Below, one piece after another: positions 56,553 through 64,000 of a DNA stretch of 64,000 nucleotides. This DNA is from Corynebacterium mustelae (GTDB lineage Bacteria > Actinomycetota > Actinomycetes > Mycobacteriales > Mycobacteriaceae). The stretch covers positions 372,001-436,000 of the forward strand of contig NZ_CP011542.1 in assembly GCF_001020985.1 (NCBI RefSeq). Reading direction: 5' to 3'. Positions within the stretch are counted from its first letter, which is position 1; the number at the start of each line of letters is the position of its first letter. A model generated the notes under the pieces. The model was given only the letters and a program-made list of their open reading frames with translations. It had not been told where the DNA came from and did not search any database. The translations under genes were made by a program, and so were the position numbers.

Positions 56553-57623
56553 ATGGAACAACCCAAAAATAGTGATACGAAACCGCAGTCTAACCATCAT
56601 TTCTGCAGTTCATCGCAGCAACATGCGGCCAGTATGGAACTTTCAAGGGAAATAGCAATCACACACTATAAAACAATCATCATGGTTGTGGTCGTGGTTA
56701 CCGCATTAGCGCTAAGCGCAGTGGGAATCTTCATCAGTAGTACCAAACCACCCGCTACCACGGCCAAACCCGCTGAGAGTACCGAAACTACTACCACTAA
56801 GTTGCGATCATTAACTGAGGTGATGTTCGTTGACCCGGTAAAACACGACGATATTACCGGTGGAGATATCCGGCGCGAACTCGACGAACTGCTCATAAAT
56901 GAACGAGCGCAGGCAGCCATTAACACTATCGATGTTGAAAACCAACGGCGCGACGGCAAAGTGCTTTGGCACCTCGACGAATACGATTTTCTTCGGACCA
57001 ATCCACAAGGGATCTATCCCGGTTCGATGTTCCTGGTTCGTCGCAAAGATGGTTCGATGTTTTCTTGTTCTACTGGTTGGCTCGCCCGGCCGTCAAGGTT
57101 TCCTGATGAGGTGTGGATGATAACCGCTGGGCACTGCGGCGAACCAGGCGACCAGGTTTTCTATCCGACGGATAACGGTGATCTGATTCCAGCTGGCAAG
57201 TTTGAGGTGAGTTTGGCAGGCTCGAAATTGGGGGAGCTTGATTACGGTTTGGTCAATGTCACGGATGCGCCGGGGCTCTCCTCTCGCTTGCCGGTTCCAG
57301 AAGGGTTGCAGATCGTCGGTTGGCGTAGCTGGGAATGGTTGGCGGAAAACCGGCCCTATACCTGCCGAATTGGGGCGCGTATGGGATTAAGCTGTGGCGA
57401 ATTCGTAGGTATAGAAGACATTGTGTATCGCTACCAGGGGATTTCTAATTCTGGGGATTCTGGCGGTCCCGTATGGGGGCAAGACCCTACCACCAAAAAA
57501 TGGTATGCGATTGGGACTACCAGTTTTATTGAGGAATCGGATGCAACCAATGCTGGGGCAGTCGTTATCGAACCCATATTGCATCCAGAGGGACTGCAGA
57601 TACTGGGGGCTGGGCAGATCTAA
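56553..57623 (+). CDS. Membrane-anchored trypsin-like serine protease
   Basis: 356 residues from ATG 56553; a GTG 12 codons upstream is an alternative. One membrane segment lies near residues 40-62 (IIMVVVVVTALALSAVGIFI), then a Thr/Pro spacer and a chymotrypsin-fold domain. The catalytic triad can be placed: His194 in ITAGHCG, Asp230 in LDYGLV, Ser303 in GDSGGPV. Cysteines near these sites (FSCSTG/HCG and YTCRIG/LSCGEF) suggest disulfides outside the cell. It probably cleaves proteins at the cell surface. No partner gene is evident nearby. Confidence 0.9.
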   Translation: MEQPKNSDTKPQSNHHFCSSSQQHAASMELSREIAITHYKTIIMVVVVVTALALSAVGIFISSTKPPATTAKPAESTETTTTKLRSLTEVMFVDPVKHDDITGGDIRRELDELLINERAQAAINTIDVENQRRDGKVLWHLDEYDFLRTNPQGIYPGSMFLVRRKDGSMFSCSTGWLARPSRFPDEVWMITAGHCGEPGDQVFYPTDNGDLIPAGKFEVSLAGSKLGELDYGLVNVTDAPGLSSRLPVPEGLQIVGWRSWEWLAENRPYTCRIGARMGLSCGEFVGIEDIVYRYQGISNSGDSGGPVWGQDPTTKKWYAIGTTSFIEESDATNAGAVVIEPILHPEGLQILGAGQI

Positions 57624-57769
57624 CGTGGTGGGCAACGTTAATTTTGTACCCAACATCCCGGGGACAGATGATTATCCGATTCGACTGGGAGAACAAAACT
57701 ATGATGGAAAGCACCTGACCTACTTATAGCTTCAGCGGCTATATCCTCACAGCCTTACAAGGGGTGAAA

Positions 57770-58723
57770 ATGTTTGCCATTGATGTTGACAATGTAAGCA
57801 GAACCTTCAACCACAATGGCACTGTGGTCACCGCTTTGGACGGTGTTGATCTTTCGGTGTCGGTGGGTGAATGCGTTGCATTATTGGGTAAAAACGGGGC
57901 CGGCAAAACTACGTTGACGAAAATCCTCGCGACGCTTCTACTTCCCAGTTCCGGTTCCGCGCGGATTATGGGAAAAGATGTGGCAACGCATCCAGAACAC
58001 GCGCGTGCCGCCACCAGTGCGGTTTTCGGCGGAGATCGAGGATTCTATCCCATGCTCAGCGGCCGGGAGAACCTGCGCTATCATGCTGCCTTAGCCGGTC
58101 TGGCAGGAACGAACGCACGATCACGGATCGCAGAAGCCGTCCAGGCAGTCGGACTAGAGCTTGCCCAGGATCGCCCAGTAGAGCAATATTCCAAAGGGAT
58201 GAAGCAGCGCCTGCATATCGCGGCTGGAATGTTGAAACAAGCGCCGGTGATGCTGTTAGACGAACCGACGGTGGGGCTTGATCCAGTGGAGGCGCAGCGA
58301 TTACGGGAATCTGTGGCCGCCTCAGTTCAATCGGGCACCACTGTACTACTCACGTCCCACAATCTGCATGATGTCGAGGCGCTGGCGCACCGGGTGGTGT
58401 TGTTGGATGATGGTGTGATTCGGATGACAGGCAGCGTGGCGGATTTTCGTGCACTAGCTGGTTTTACTGCAGTGGTTACGGCAACGGTGCCGGAGGCGTC
58501 GAAAAGCGAGTTAGCTGGGATAAAACAGCCCGTGGACGTAACGCTAGTTGAGCATGGCCACGTCCACATCAACGTGAAACTGCCTGATTGGGGTGCCGAA
58601 TCGGTGGCGATAATTTCCCAGGTTCATTCAATCCCCGGCGTATTGGAGGTTGCGGTGCGAAGCGCCACCTTGGATGAATCTTTTGCAGCTTTTTTCGCGC
58701 AGAAGAATGAAGAGGCATCATGA
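57770..58723 (+). CDS. ABC-2 exporter ATP-binding protein
   Basis: 317 residues from ATG 57770 (AAGGGG upstream). Walker A LLGKNGAGKTT, signature EQYSKGMKQRLHIAAGML, Walker B VMLLDEPTVGLDP, H-loop TSHNLHDVEALA. The C-terminal third resembles DrrA/NodI exporters. It overlaps the first permease gene by 4 bases. Two different permeases follow, indicating a heteromeric exporter; the substrate is unknown. It contains CGTCGAAAAGC at 58497-58507. Confidence 0.92.
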   Translation: MFAIDVDNVSRTFNHNGTVVTALDGVDLSVSVGECVALLGKNGAGKTTLTKILATLLLPSSGSARIMGKDVATHPEHARAATSAVFGGDRGFYPMLSGRENLRYHAALAGLAGTNARSRIAEAVQAVGLELAQDRPVEQYSKGMKQRLHIAAGMLKQAPVMLLDEPTVGLDPVEAQRLRESVAASVQSGTTVLLTSHNLHDVEALAHRVVLLDDGVIRMTGSVADFRALAGFTAVVTATVPEASKSELAGIKQPVDVTLVEHGHVHINVKLPDWGAESVAIISQVHSIPGVLEVAVRSATLDESFAAFFAQKNEEAS

Positions 58724-59484
58724 CGACCATACGATGCATGTTCCCGATTTTCTGGACCCAGATTGCGATGGTTATACGTCGGCCAATGAATATTGCAACT
58801 GGAATAGTGTTCCCGTGGTTATTCCTGGCGTTAATGACCTTCCAGCGACTTGATTCCTTAGAACCTGCGATCGTGACCGCAGCATTTAGCTCGTCAATCC
58901 TTGCTGCACTATGGAGCGCTGCGATTTGGAGCGCCGCCGGGGTGCTACGGAGAGAGATCTGGACGGGCATGATGGCCAGTACTTTCACCGCGCGGTATTC
59001 GCCCACGCTTCTTACTGCGGTAAAGACGGGTGCCGCGATGAGCTACGACATGGCGTTAATCTTGATTGCCAGTTTCAGTTTCTTAAAGATTTTTGGGCTC
59101 AGCATGATAATCGCCCAACCGTTGGCCTTTGTGCTGGGCCTTATCGCGGTGTTTATTGGCGGTGGCGCTGCCAGCATGTTGTTAGGAAGTGCCGTGATTT
59201 TAAGCCGCCGGGCGTTTTATCTCACCGCTGCTGCTGGGCCGCCGCTGTTGCTACTGGGCGGTTTTGTCATTCCGGTAGATTTGCTGCCTGCGCCGATACG
59301 TTACCTCAGTGCGGTGATTAATTTGCGCTGGTTAAGGGATTTTCTGGTCTCCACAGCCAGTCAACCGCAATGGTCGTCCTTGGCGATCGGGGTGGCGCTT
59401 TCTGCGGTGTATGTTGGTCTTGCCCACCGGGCGATCGGCGTGTTGCTGCACCGCGCGAAGGTGGTGGGTTCCCTTGAACTTTAA
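58720..59484 (+). CDS. ABC-2 permease, first subunit
   Basis: 254 residues, about six membrane segments, starting ATGA within the ATPase stop. Recognisable ABC-2 features: an N-terminal helix followed by a short loop, RREIWTGMMASTFTARYSPT, and a late segment FVIPVDLLPAPIRYLSAVIN (ABC-2 signature-like). Pairs with the next gene. Confidence 0.88.
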   Translation: MTTIRCMFPIFWTQIAMVIRRPMNIATGIVFPWLFLALMTFQRLDSLEPAIVTAAFSSSILAALWSAAIWSAAGVLRREIWTGMMASTFTARYSPTLLTAVKTGAAMSYDMALILIASFSFLKIFGLSMIIAQPLAFVLGLIAVFIGGGAASMLLGSAVILSRRAFYLTAAAGPPLLLLGGFVIPVDLLPAPIRYLSAVINLRWLRDFLVSTASQPQWSSLAIGVALSAVYVGLAHRAIGVLLHRAKVVGSLEL

Positions 59485-60253
59485 AACACTTATAACCTCA
59501 GAACTTCGGCTAGGTATGCAGATAGAACGTGCAGAACGGCCCCGCTCGGTGCTGCTGGTTGCGCACATTATTCCGGAGCTGTGTCGCATGACAATGTTTC
59601 TGCTGTTTGCAGTATTAGCTGGCGGGCGGGCGGCAGTTCCGATCGCGATCGTCGGCATTGCGGTTGTCGCTATGTACCGCGCGGCGTTAAGCGAGGTGAC
59701 CGATATCCCGGTCCGTGATTCCATGTTTCATGTAACCGGGCCGTTACTGGCTGGCGGTGCGGTGGCTTTGCTGCGCTATAGCGTCCGATGCGCGCCATTA
59801 TTGTTGCTAGCTGTTGTCGATTCGGTTCTTGCGGTTTGCATTCTCGCGCCGGCGTTGGGGGAGACAGAATTGCTTTTCGACGTCTTGCGGTGTTGGTGGG
59901 TTACCGTGCCAGTCTTGGCTAGCTCGTTGATGTGCGGTTTGACGATTGCATCCTTTGCAATCGGCAATACCTTTCAAAACCTCATTCACAACGCCATGGC
60001 GTCGCTTGCGGTGGTGTGTTCAGGAGCGTTTTTCCTGCTTGATTCGTTTCCGGTACTGAAAGCCATTGGTTCAGTCTTGCCAGGCCAGCATTCCATTGCG
60101 GGTTTGCGTGCACTTATTGTGGGTGAGTCCGCTGCATTGCATGTTTTATTGGAATGTGTGGTGGCATGTGGCTGGGCGATAGTCGGTATCGGGTTGTATT
60201 CGATAGTGATCCGCCGAGCACGACGGCACGGCAGGGGAGTGTTTGGCAATTAG
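59474..60253 (+). CDS. ABC-2 permease, second subunit
   Basis: 259 residues from TTG 59474, which lies in the end of the preceding gene with GGTGGG just upstream; an ATG further back would place a long odd extension inside the neighbour. Six membrane segments. The ending GQHSIAGLRALIVGESAALH resembles ABC-2 permeases. It contains GCTTTTCGACG at 59872-59882. With the preceding gene it forms the heterodimeric channel. Confidence 0.82.
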   Translation: MNFKTLITSELRLGMQIERAERPRSVLLVAHIIPELCRMTMFLLFAVLAGGRAAVPIAIVGIAVVAMYRAALSEVTDIPVRDSMFHVTGPLLAGGAVALLRYSVRCAPLLLLAVVDSVLAVCILAPALGETELLFDVLRCWWVTVPVLASSLMCGLTIASFAIGNTFQNLIHNAMASLAVVCSGAFFLLDSFPVLKAIGSVLPGQHSIAGLRALIVGESAALHVLLECVVACGWAIVGIGLYSIVIRRARRHGRGVFGN

Positions 60254-60545
60254 CTAAGCTGCCAACTATTGCTGTGCGTCGGTGGGTAATTGGGTGGAAA
60301 CTTGAGGCGAAAAGCTAGTTCTACCGGCAGATCACGGCTGCGTTCGCATCGAAGGTTACAAGAGGCTAACAAGAGCCGTAAAAGTTGCTGTCAACTTGGG
60401 ATTTGGGTGATGCTGTCAGTTTTTTACGGGTATACATGAAAGTGAAGGCACTTACATAACACCAATTCTTTCTGGGCACAATAGGTGACTTCCATAACTC
60501 CATAAAGCTACACCAAACAAGCATAAAGTTAGTGGGTGATGGGCA

Positions 60546-60725
60546 ATGTTAACTACAAAGCGAACAGTCTTTGGGTTGGTTGCGGTTCTGCTTACACTTG
60601 CAGTTTTTGCCATGATGGTGTGGGCGCAAGGAAGCGACGTGATAGCGGCACCAGTTGTGTTGATCGTCGCGGTTGCGATGACTGTGTGTTATCTCGCTAT
60701 TGATTTCCGAGGCGCCAACGGATGA
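60546..60725 (+). CDS. Small two-helix membrane protein (59 residues)
   Basis: ATG 60546 to TGA 60725. Two membrane segments: about 9-27 (FGLVAVLLTLAVFAMMVWA) and 34-52 (APVVLIVAVAMTVCYLAI). Short basic start and polar end. A weak GGTGAT Shine-Dalgarno. A strong terminator follows, supporting a real short gene. Function unknown. The 290 bases before it hold no gene. Confidence 0.6.
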   Translation: MLTTKRTVFGLVAVLLTLAVFAMMVWAQGSDVIAAPVVLIVAVAMTVCYLAIDFRGANG

Positions 60726-60819
60726 CAACATCCTCAAAAATAGACCACGCTGAGCCAGTCGGATGAAGCCTAAAGGCGGGCATGCCCGGCTGGTTTTGCG
60801 GTTGTAACTTGATAGTAGT

Positions 60820-60856
60820 AAAAACACCAGGAAACTAAAACCTCCTGGTGTTTTTA
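60820..60856. terminator. Bidirectional intrinsic terminator
   Basis: A perfect 13-bp stem, AAAAACACCAGGA / TCCTGGTGTTTTT (60820-60832 with 60843-60855), with an A run before and a T run after. It serves the small membrane protein on the plus strand and the DUF1707 gene on the minus strand, whose stop codon lies in it. Confidence 0.88.
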
Positions 60857-61627
60857 GTTGCGGCGGCTAGGTACTCGTTTGATTTTGACTGTGCCTAGCG
60901 CTGCGAGGCCGGAAATAACCAAGGTGGGGGCATCGGGGTCCTGGATGGTCGACATCGGTCGGACTTTGCCGGAGTCTTTGATCTTGGCTTCACCAAGGAT
61001 GGCGACAACATCTTGTTTTATCTGGAATGTATCCGGCACGATGATGGTGATCTCACCTAGAAGAGACAGGGCCGTTAAATTGGTGACCGGAGATTCAAAT
61101 TGAGCGGTGGTTAAATCAATAACACTTTCCCCAAATGCTGAGACCACGGTGTGCTCTCTGGCACAGACCCAGGACCCGCTACGGGAATTTTCGGCGAAAA
61201 TAGATAGAGTTTTACCGGTTTTACTAGCGCCTTGCGGCGCTAGTAAATTACCGACGATATTGGTCACATGGGTGGCCATAGATTGTGAAGGTGGGGTAGG
61301 GGTAGCAGGCTGACTGTTAGCTCGCGGTTCTAGGGTTCCGGAGTGAATGGTATGCATTTGATCCGGCATAATCGGCAATTGGAACCGCTGTGACACAGAC
61401 TCTAGGTACCGAGCATCGGAGACTTTAGGCAAACCCGGGCCTAGATCAAGATCGGCGGTAAGAGTGGGTAATTCATCCCGATAGGTGGCCTGAAGAGCTT
61501 TTTCATTGCGGGTAGTGTATTCCGCGAAATCCAGCTGCCCGTCATCGAATGCGAACCGAAGCGCGTTTGAGACGGTTGTACGTTGGAAACTGCTGGCGCG
61601 GGTACGCGGTGCATTACTATCGCTCAT
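60854..61627 (-). CDS. DUF1707-domain protein with LiaF-like C-terminus
   Basis: 257 residues from ATG 61627. The N-terminal DUF1707 region at about 10-65 (VSNALRFAFDDGQLDFAEYT, RDELPTLTADLDLG) is a small helical domain frequent in actinobacteria. After a linker, a C-terminal beta-helix-like part (SAFGESVIDLTTAQFES, LSLLGEITIIVPDTFQI, VAILGEAKIKD) resembles the cell-wall-stress-response domain of LiaF. No membrane segment. A role in sensing envelope stress is possible but unproven. Confidence 0.82.
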   Translation of the reverse strand: MSDSNAPRTRASSFQRTTVSNALRFAFDDGQLDFAEYTTRNEKALQATYRDELPTLTADLDLGPGLPKVSDARYLESVSQRFQLPIMPDQMHTIHSGTLEPRANSQPATPTPPSQSMATHVTNIVGNLLAPQGASKTGKTLSIFAENSRSGSWVCAREHTVVSAFGESVIDLTTAQFESPVTNLTALSLLGEITIIVPDTFQIKQDVVAILGEAKIKDSGKVRPMSTIQDPDAPTLVISGLAALGTVKIKRVPSRRN

Positions 61628-61812
61628 TGTGGTCACAATCAGGTATGTGGTTTGGACAGTTAGTTCTCAATATACCCGAGTTCTTAATGTGACGGATAGG
61701 TTGAGTCTAGCTTGAGAAGCGACTCTAATAAGTGACCCAAACTACATAGGGTGGGGTGGTGTGATGTGCAATTGGCGGAGGCGGGAAAGAGGGTGCTAGC
61801 TTTAGTGATTAG

Positions 61813-61902
61813 GGCATTCGTTTTTTAGTAAGCGTTTGCACATTTTCTGTACTTCCCACTACGGATCGTTCGGCACGTACCTGCCGATGGAGGAAAAACG
61901 AC
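61813..61902 (+). promoter_or_regulatory. Upstream region of the sugar ABC ATPase gene
   Basis: TAAGCGTTTGCACATTTTC (61830-61848) contains AAGCGTTTGCA, similar to LacI-family operators. TTTGCA there and CTACGG about 17 bases later could be -35 and -10. Only tentative. Confidence 0.3.
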
Positions 61903-63003
61903 ATGGCATCTGTAACCTACGAGGCCGCCACCTTGGTCTATCCCGGGGCGAAAGCGCCAACTGTTAATAAGTTCGATCTTGAGATTGCCGACGGCGAATT
62001 TTTGGTTCTGGTTGGGCCTTCCGGTTGCGGTAAGTCCACTACCTTGCGCATGTTGGCGGGTCTGGAGGATGTGACATCTGGCCGCATCCTGATTGGTGAT
62101 AAGGATGTCACAACTGCGCCGCCAAAGGAACGCGACATTGCCATGGTATTCCAGAACTATGCGCTGTATCCCCACATGACTGTTCGGGAAAATATGGGCT
62201 TTGCGCTTAAGATCGCTGGTGTTGGCGCGGAAGAAACTAACAAACGAGTCGAAGCGGCGGCCTTAACTTTGGATCTCGTTCCTTATCTGGATCGCAAGCC
62301 TAAGGCGTTATCTGGTGGTCAGCGTCAGCGCGTTGCTATGGGGCGCGCGATCGTGCGTAAGCCGCAAGTCTTCCTGATGGATGAGCCGCTGTCGAATCTG
62401 GATGCCAAGCTCAGGGTGCAAACCCGTACGCAGATCGCTTCTTTGCAGCGTGAGCTTGGGGTGACAACGCTGTACGTTACCCACGACCAGACCGAAGCGT
62501 TGACCATGGGTGATCGGATCGCTGTGCTCAATGAAGGCTACCTGCAGCAGGTTGGCGCCCCGCGGGAGCTTTACGACGAGCCGACCAACGTGTTTGTTGC
62601 CGGATTCATCGGTTCGCCAGCTATGAATATTTTCACCTTTGATCTAGGTGCTGATGGGGTAGCGACACTGGGGGATGCTCGGATCCCGGTCGCGGATGTG
62701 ACCCGTAATGCGGTCACTTCTGCGGATGGCGGCAAGATTATTATCGGTTTCCGGCCTGAGTCTTTGGAATTGGTCGAAGCAGGTGAGAACACTATTCCAA
62801 TGAAGCTTGATTTCGTTGAAGAATTGGGTTCAGATTCTTACCTGTATGGTCACATCACCGGGGTCAGTGGTGAACGTCAGCAGATTGTGGTTCGGGCGCT
62901 GCCTAATATCGCTCCGGAACCTGGCACTGTAGTTCACGTTCGCATTACCGAGGGTGGTCAGCATAATTTCTCTGCAGCTACAACCAATAGGTTGCCTGGC
63001 TAG
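61903..63003 (+). CDS. Sugar ABC importer ATPase (MsiK/MusK/UgpC type)
   Basis: 366 residues with GGAGG before the ATG. Walker [11 protein letters not shown]-loop [13 protein letters not shown], signature [14 protein letters not shown], Walker [16 protein letters not shown]-loop [16 protein letters not shown]-terminal regulatory/TOBE domain starts near residue 240 ([25 protein letters not shown]). This is the carbohydrate-importer ATPase, which in actinobacteria often serves several importers from a separate locus; no importer permease or binding protein is present here. The pullulanase gene downstream suggests maltodextrin use. Confidence 0.92.
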   Translation: MASVTYEAATLVYPGAKAPTVNKFDLEIADGEFLVLVGPSGCGKSTTLRMLAGLEDVTSGRILIGDKDVTTAPPKERDIAMVFQNYALYPHMTVRENMGFALKIAGVGAEETNKRVEAAALTLDLVPYLDRKPKALSGGQRQRVAMGRAIVRKPQVFLMDEPLSNLDAKLRVQTRTQIASLQRELGVTTLYVTHDQTEALTMGDRIAVLNEGYLQQVGAPRELYDEPTNVFVAGFIGSPAMNIFTFDLGADGVATLGDARIPVADVTRNAVTSADGGKIIIGFRPESLELVEAGENTIPMKLDFVEELGSDSYLYGHITGVSGERQQIVVRALPNIAPEPGTVVHVRITEGGQHNFSAATTNRLPG

Positions 63004-63020
63004 AGCTTATAAGCAATGTC

Positions 63021-63060
63021 TCCGCGGCGTCTGGTGAACCGCAGACGCCGCGGGTTTTTT
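63021..63060 (+). terminator. Intrinsic terminator after the sugar ATPase gene
   Basis: CCGCGGCGTCTG (63022-63033) pairs exactly with CAGACGCCGCGG (63042-63053), then GTTTTTT. Confidence 0.92.
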
Positions 63061-63387
63061 GTGTTCTTTCCTTTTTGGTTTAGACACAATCCATGTGTGC
63101 CGTGGTTGTTGAGTTGGTCGCCAGTGGTGGGAAATGTGGGTGGGTACGTGGGGTTTTATTTTTTAAAGGAAAAACCGGTATAAAATAATCGAGTTTTTGT
63201 CGGTAGTTGGTTTGTCACTAAAAAGACCTTGTGTAGTAGTCTGCAAATGACAGACATCAGACAGGTTCAGGTTTCCTGGGTGACTTTTGTGCATTTAACG
63301 CTGTTCATCTGCGGTTAATCCTAAAACCTGGCCCGGCTAAAAGCTGGGCAAGACGTAAGAATTAGGTATGTAAGGAAAGGAATCGGC
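63061..63387 (+). promoter_or_regulatory. Upstream region of the pullulanase gene
   Basis: 327 bases without a gene. A possible -10 is CGGTATAAAAT (TATAAA at 63179-63184) without a clear -35. GGAAAGG at 63373-63380 is the ribosome site. Nothing else recognised. Confidence 0.35.
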
Positions 63388-64000
63388 ATGCAAACCTATA
63401 GTCATGTGGATTTGCATTCCGCTGAGTTTAACGAGCGGTTTTTCTTTGATGGCGAACTCGGTGCCATCCACGATGAAACGGGCACCACCTTCCGGTTGTG
63501 GGCGCCTACCGCGCAATCCGTGGAACTGATTCTGCACACCGGTCCTGCCATCGGTTCGTACCTCATGACCCGCGGCGATCGAGGGCAGTGGGAATTGTTC
63601 ATTTCTGGTGACTCGGAACTCGTGGAATATACCTACCAATTGACTTTCCCGGACGGAAAACGAGTGGAATCTGTCGATCCCTACGCCCGGTCAGTGACCG
63701 CGAACGGTGAGCGCGGCGTGGTTATCAACGTCGACAAGCTTTTGGGGCAGACGCACCGGTTACCGAGTTTTGAGCACGCCTCCGACGCGATCATCTATGA
63801 GGCACATGTGAGGGATTTGACGATCTCACCGGAAAACGGAATCACCCATAAAGGAAAATTTTTGGGGCTTGCTGAATCCGGCACCCGCACCAGCCACGGC
63901 AACCCCTCGGGCTTAGACTACTTGTCCGGTTTAGGTATCACACACGTTCAATTGTTGCCCGTATTCGACTTCGGTTCCGTCGATGAAGTAGGAGATCTCT
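63388..64000 (+). CDS. pulA: Type I pullulanase, N-terminal part (cut by window)
   Basis: At least 204 residues from ATG 63388, open to the window end. The CBM48/pullulanase N-terminal domain is seen in GAIHDETGTTFRLWAPTAQS, QWELFISGDSE and YTYQLTFPDGKRVESVDPYA. The catalytic GH13 domain then begins with AIIYEAHVRDLTI and LDYLSGLGITHVQLLPVFDF, the first conserved region. Such enzymes cleave alpha-1,6 bonds of pullulan, glycogen or limit dextrins. No signal peptide is seen at the start, so it probably acts in the cytosol on glycogen or imported dextrins. It contains CGTCGACAAGC at 63729-63739. Confidence 0.88.
   Translation, partial: MQTYSHVDLHSAEFNERFFFDGELGAIHDETGTTFRLWAPTAQSVELILHTGPAIGSYLMTRGDRGQWELFISGDSELVEYTYQLTFPDGKRVESVDPYARSVTANGERGVVINVDKLLGQTHRLPSFEHASDAIIYEAHVRDLTISPENGITHKGKFLGLAESGTRTSHGNPSGLDYLSGLGITHVQLLPVFDFGSVDEVGDL

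Noticed and set aside
60432..60438. TATACAT as promoter for the 59-residue gene
   Set aside because: No acceptable -35 at 16-19 bases upstream, and the leader would be over 100 bases; not supported enough to list.

Overview
The window is chromosomal DNA from a Corynebacterium, probably near the C. diphtheriae/ulcerans group. Evidence: a mycobacterial-type menaquinone cluster (menD, DUF3592 gene, mgtA, menG, menJ, polyprenyl synthase), the order tRNA-Trp/secE/nusG/rplK/rplA ... rplJ/rplL ... rpoB/rpoC, a DUF3068 (PorA-like) protein, NusG and RpoC with actinobacterial features, and a large corynebacterial-style surface protein. Assignments rest on reading motifs; no database search was run.

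Layout. 1-6.7 kb: a decayed UvrA-like gene, then menaquinone and lipoglycan genes. 6.7-10.3 kb: four tRNA genes (Tyr, Thr, Met, Trp), a 1 kb non-coding stretch with two copies of a 64-bp palindromic-ended repeat, and a complete IS481-type insertion sequence placed exactly at the 3' end of tRNA-Trp. 10.3-18.2 kb: a very large unknown helical protein, secE, nusG, an AAA/DUF4143 ATPase behind a 23-bp tandem repeat, then rplK-rplA. 18.4-26.2 kb: one 2559-residue cell-surface protein. 26.3-33.8 kb: an accessory catabolic island with an omega-aminotransferase, methylmalonate-semialdehyde dehydrogenase, a PucR-family regulator and a sodium/solute symporter with its own 42-residue subunit. Together these probably import an omega- or beta-amino acid and convert it to acyl-CoA.

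34-48 kb: rplJ-rplL behind an attenuator-like leader, several envelope proteins of unknown role, then rpoB-rpoC. 48-52 kb: an EEP-family hydrolase and an anaerobic (class III) ribonucleotide reductase, nrdD-nrdG, preceded by two tandem candidate NrdR boxes. 52-56 kb: a sensor kinase/response regulator/ABC exporter operon. 56-61.6 kb: a macro-like protein, a membrane-anchored trypsin-like protease, an ABC-2 exporter with two permeases, a small membrane protein and a DUF1707 protein. 61.9-64 kb: a sugar-importer ATPase (MsiK/MusK type) and the start of a type I pullulanase, cut by the window end.

The most notable signal is not a gene. The 11-mer GCTTKTCGACG (K = T or G) occurs 21 times by hand count, on both strands, in genes and between them, and once as an inverted pair between convergent genes. 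About 0.06 occurrences would be expected at random. It behaves like a genome-wide signal such as an uptake, recombination or chromosome-organisation sequence. Other points of interest are the three-domain duplication and LAVTG anchor of the surface protein, the repeat families, the IS481 target duplication, the NrdR boxes and an unusual residue in the rifampicin-binding region of RpoB.
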